Assembly (NCBI RefSeq): GCF_036327005.1
Contig: NZ_JAUGZK010000010.1
Location: forward strand, 60,050-124,049
Origin: Alkalimonas mucilaginosa
GTDB lineage: Bacteria; Pseudomonadota; Gammaproteobacteria; Enterobacterales; Alteromonadaceae
DNA length: 64,000 bases
Direction: 5' to 3'
The notes under the pieces: model-generated
What the model was told of the DNA's origin: nothing
Seen by the model: only the letters and a program-made list of their open reading frames with translations
Database searches by the model: none
Shown here: positions 61,968 through 64,000 of the stretch, piece by piece
How the letters are laid out: each line of letters opens with the position of its first letter
Position numbering within the stretch: position 1 is the stretch's first letter
Program-made: the position numbers and the translations under genes

Positions 61968-63017
61968 ATGAAAATACTTTATGGTGTACAGGGAACCGGT
62001 AATGGCCATATCGCCCGCGCCAGAGCCATGGCACAGGCATTAAACAAACAACCGGTGCAGGTGGATTTTTTGTTCTCAGGCCGTGCTGCCGATCAGTATT
62101 TTTCGATGGATGACTTTGGCGATTATCAAACCCGACGAGGCTTAACCTTTATCACCGAACAAGGCCGCATTCGCCCCATCAAAACGGCACTCAATAACCA
62201 CCCGCTGCAGCTATGGCGCGATATTAGAGCACTGGATTTATCCGGCTACGATCTGGTGATTAACGACTTTGAGCCCATCAGCGCCTGGGCAGCGCGCAGG
62301 CAACAGATCCCATCGATTGGTATCAGCCATCAGAATGCCTTTCGCCATCAGGTTCCCAAGGTTGGTATGACAGCCTTAGACCGGCTGGTGATGCAATACT
62401 TTGCGCCGGTGCAGCACGCCATTGGTTTGCACTGGTACCACTTTGACCAACCCATTCTGCCCCCCATCGTGCACCAAATCGATGGCCAAACAACCGATGC
62501 AGAGCCTTATATTCTGGTGTATCTGCCGTTTGAGCAGTTGCAACAAATCCGCAGCTTGCTACAACGTATTAAAACCCAGCGCTTTGTTTGTTATCACCCG
62601 GAGCAAAAAGAACATGAAATTGCCGATAACATCAGCCTGCATCCGCTGTCGCATCAGAACTTTCAGCGTCACCTGCAGCGCTGTGAAGGCGTTATTGCCA
62701 ACGGTGGCTTTGAACTGCCGTCCGAAGCCCTATCCTTGGGTAAAAAGTTATTGCTCAAACCGCTGATGGGTCAGTTTGAACAGCAAAGCAATGTGGAAAC
62801 CCTGCGTCAACTTGGTCTTGCCACTGCCATGCCCGAACTGAACGCCCAAACCATTATCCAATGGCTGCAAAGCAAAAGCGCCGGCCCGGTGCACTACCCC
62901 AAAGTAGCCGAAGCCCTGGCCAACTGGGTTGTGCAGGGCAAGTGGGACGATAGCGCACAGCTTTGGCAGGAATTATGGCAGCAGACCAAGTTCCCGAAAG
63001 GGGTTCAGTTGCCCTGA
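61968..63017 (+). CDS. glycosyltransferase, MJ1255/VC2487-like
   Basis: A 349-residue GT-B fold protein. The opening LYGVQGTGNGHIARARAMAQAL is the glycosyltransferase MJ1255/VC2487 signature. VINDFEPISAWAARRQQIPSIGISHQ follows, and the donor-site segment is GVIANGGFELPSEALSLGKKLLLKPLMGQFEQ. The UDP-sugar donor and acceptor are unknown; the link to a lipid phosphatase gene 7 bp upstream suggests a glycolipid or cell-envelope substrate. AGGAG lies 6 bases upstream of the ATG. Confidence 0.87.
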   Translation: MKILYGVQGTGNGHIARARAMAQALNKQPVQVDFLFSGRAADQYFSMDDFGDYQTRRGLTFITEQGRIRPIKTALNNHPLQLWRDIRALDLSGYDLVINDFEPISAWAARRQQIPSIGISHQNAFRHQVPKVGMTALDRLVMQYFAPVQHAIGLHWYHFDQPILPPIVHQIDGQTTDAEPYILVYLPFEQLQQIRSLLQRIKTQRFVCYHPEQKEHEIADNISLHPLSHQNFQRHLQRCEGVIANGGFELPSEALSLGKKLLLKPLMGQFEQQSNVETLRQLGLATAMPELNAQTIIQWLQSKSAGPVHYPKVAEALANWVVQGKWDDSAQLWQELWQQTKFPKGVQLP

Positions 63018-63135
63018 ACTGGACTGCTGGCTGGGCTGACCGCCGCTCTAAAATAAGAGATAACTGCTATGAGCTGGCAATCCTGATTGGCAGTTGGTAG
63101 CTGCATGGCTGATCATGAGTATTACTGCATTCACC

Positions 63136-63164
63136 TTGTAATCTGTTACTTTATGCACCATACT
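63136..63164 (+). promoter_or_regulatory. candidate promoter of the toxin-antitoxin operon
   Basis: TTGTAA, 17 bases, CATACT. Transcription would start near 63171, inside the left arm of the palindromic operator, which fits autorepression. Weak consensus match. Confidence 0.4.
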
Positions 63165-63204
63165 AACTTTGCACTTAATTATGTACATAATCAAGTGCAA
63201 AGTT
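63165..63204. promoter_or_regulatory. 40-bp palindromic operator upstream of yafNO-like genes
   Basis: Outer arms AACTTTGCACTT / AAGTGCAAAGTT (12 bp, perfect) flank a perfect 14-bp inner palindrome ATTATGTACATAAT; only one base pair between the parts is mismatched. It ends 22 bp before the antitoxin ATG. Antitoxins of this class dimerise and repress their own operon, so this is the expected binding site. Confidence 0.75.
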
Positions 63205-63226
63205 TTGGATTTATTCGAGGTGTATT

Positions 63227-63520
63227 ATGTCTTCGCATGCGATTTTGGCTGAAAAAGCAGTGTCAGTATCCGAAGCCCGCAAAAACTTAAGTCAGTACTT
63301 TATTGATGAGCCAGTGGCGGTGCTTTCAAACAACAAACCAACAGGTTACATTCTCAGTGCAGAGCTTTACGAGAAAATGCTACGTATTATTGAGGCCTCT
63401 GGTGCTGCAGAGCAAGGTTTATTCCGGCCTGCGGCAGCACGGCTTAAAGAAATAAGCCGGTTGAGTGAACAGCTGCTGCTAGAGGCTGATGCTGCAAAAT
63501 TGCGTGAATTTACCGAGTGA
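63227..63520 (+). CDS. yafN: antitoxin, YafN-like (Phd/YefM superfamily)
   Basis: A 97-residue protein. SVSEARKNLSQYFIDEPVAVLSNNKPTGYILSAELYEKML (in pieces) is the Phd/YefM-type DNA-binding N-terminal half, as in E. coli YafN; the C-terminal half (SRLSEQLLLEADAAKLREF) would wrap the toxin. CGAGG lies 6 bases upstream of the ATG. It overlaps the toxin gene by 4 bp (GTGA), the standard antitoxin-first arrangement. Confidence 0.9.
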   Translation: MSSHAILAEKAVSVSEARKNLSQYFIDEPVAVLSNNKPTGYILSAELYEKMLRIIEASGAAEQGLFRPAAARLKEISRLSEQLLLEADAAKLREFTE

Positions 63521-63912
63521 TTCGGGTATTTACTAGCAAGATCCTTGACGAAGCACTTAGCAAAGACGAGCGCTTAGAATTGATCGCAGATTTCAAAAAG
63601 TATAAATCTGGTGTATTGCCTGCGTGGTTTGGTAAAGATGTCCTCTACGATCACCCTTATAACCTTGATATCATCAAGCTAGAACAGGTTAGGCACATTC
63701 ACCTGGCAACACATGGCGTTGGTTTCCCCCTTTTTATTGCTCAAGTTAAACGAACAAGTGATATCCACTTAGTTTATTGTCAGGGGTTTAGCAATAAGAA
63801 TTGCTATTTACTGATGGCTATCCTTCAACCCAACGCACATGCTTTAGCTCGGTCGAATCAGATAATGTATAAGTTAGGCTTGATGGCAGAAGCTTTTCGG
63901 CAAAAATTCTAA
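63517..63912 (+). CDS. yafO: mRNA interferase toxin, YafO-like
   Basis: A 131-residue toxin closely resembling E. coli YafO: LIADFKKYKSGVLPAWFGKD, LYDHPYNLDIIKLEQVRHIHLA, SDIHLVYCQGF and KLGLMAEAFRQKF all align. YafO associates with the 50S subunit and cleaves mRNA during translation. The start is GTG, overlapping the antitoxin stop codon, which couples translation and keeps toxin low. The DNA is more AT-rich than the flanking genes by eye, in keeping with transfer. Confidence 0.92.
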   Translation: MIRVFTSKILDEALSKDERLELIADFKKYKSGVLPAWFGKDVLYDHPYNLDIIKLEQVRHIHLATHGVGFPLFIAQVKRTSDIHLVYCQGFSNKNCYLLMAILQPNAHALARSNQIMYKLGLMAEAFRQKF

Positions 63913-63974
63913 AGCTTCAAATGAATACAGGTGTATAACTGAGAAATGATGTTCAATATCTGAATAGCAGGCAC

Positions 63975-63999
63975 AAAAAAACCTGTTAAAAAACAGGTT
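63975..63999 (-). terminator. terminator for a leftward gene beyond the window
   Basis: An AACCTGTT / AACAGGTT stem with an AAAA loop, preceded on the plus strand by six A, i.e. followed by T on the minus strand. It points to a minus-strand gene ending just right of position 64000, convergent with yafO. Confidence 0.75.
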
Positions 64000-64000
64000 G

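Noticed and set aside
63964..64000. Possible integron attC site after the toxin-antitoxin pair
   Set aside because: The inverted repeat is short and followed by a T-run on the minus strand, as in a simple terminator; no attC core sites are seen and no second cassette is visible.
1..64000. CRISPR arrays, transposases, phage genes or rRNA
   Set aside because: No regularly spaced repeats, transposase or phage structural proteins were recognised, and no rRNA sequence was seen.

Overview
The window reads as chromosomal DNA of a gammaproteobacterium, most likely of the order Alteromonadales (Rheinheimera/Alishewanella-like; this placement is inferred from protein resemblance and gene order, not computed). 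Several gene orders are those of E. coli, Shewanella and Vibrio: pheS-pheT-ihfA, dapA-bamC-purC, gcvR/bcp/perM/bepA/arsC, etfBA with etfQO, uvrY-uvrC-pgsA followed by Gly-Cys-Leu tRNAs, tRNA-Ser/yccA/tusDCBE, ftsK-lolA-rarA-serS, and lrp divergent from ald. No rRNA, phage, insertion sequence or CRISPR array was seen.

Region by region. 1-3.3 kb: a leftward photo-oxidative-stress operon (DUF523/DUF1722 protein, photolyase, SnoaL-like protein, FAD oxidoreductase cut by the window edge) behind a candidate ECF-sigma promoter. 3.4-11.8 kb: leftward housekeeping genes dapA, bamC, purC, a DUF2066 protein, hda, pheS, pheT, ihfA. 11.9-12.5 kb: gcvR. 12.5-22 kb: an accessory block separating gcvR from bcp. 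It holds a class II aldolase, an enolase-superfamily enzyme, a YjbR-like protein, a secreted protein with a TIMP/netrin-like cysteine pattern, a heavy-metal RND pump with its adaptor and a small Cys/His-rich protein, and a lactonase-like amidohydrolase coupled to an SDR. 22-28 kb: bcp, an aldose dehydrogenase, perM, bepA, arsC, wrbA and a DUF2069 protein. 28-33 kb: a lipoprotein, an acetyltransferase and the ETF/ETF-QO electron-transfer system, with two candidate LiuR-type operators between the divergent units.

33-43 kb is a second accessory region: a large tubulin/FtsZ-like GTPase in its own transcription unit, an aldo/keto reductase, an SLC13 transporter, a secreted family 9 pectate lyase, and a two-gene operon of an HSP90 paralogue with a helical-repeat protein. 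43-58 kb is core again: tRNAs, pgsA, uvrC, uvrY, two tRNA-Ser copies, yccA, the tusDCBE sulfur relay, serS, rarA, lolA, ftsK, lrp, ald and a cold-shock gene. 58-64 kb: an acyltransferase, a TPR-GGDEF diguanylate cyclase, a PAP2 phosphatase with a glycosyltransferase, and a yafNO-type toxin-antitoxin pair behind a 40-bp palindromic operator.

The best candidates for undescribed biology are the tubulin-like GTPase (32976-35204), the HSP90-like/helical-repeat operon (40050-42990) and the TIMP-like secreted protein (15001-15447). All functional statements rest on reading motifs and recalled family sequences; no database search was run.
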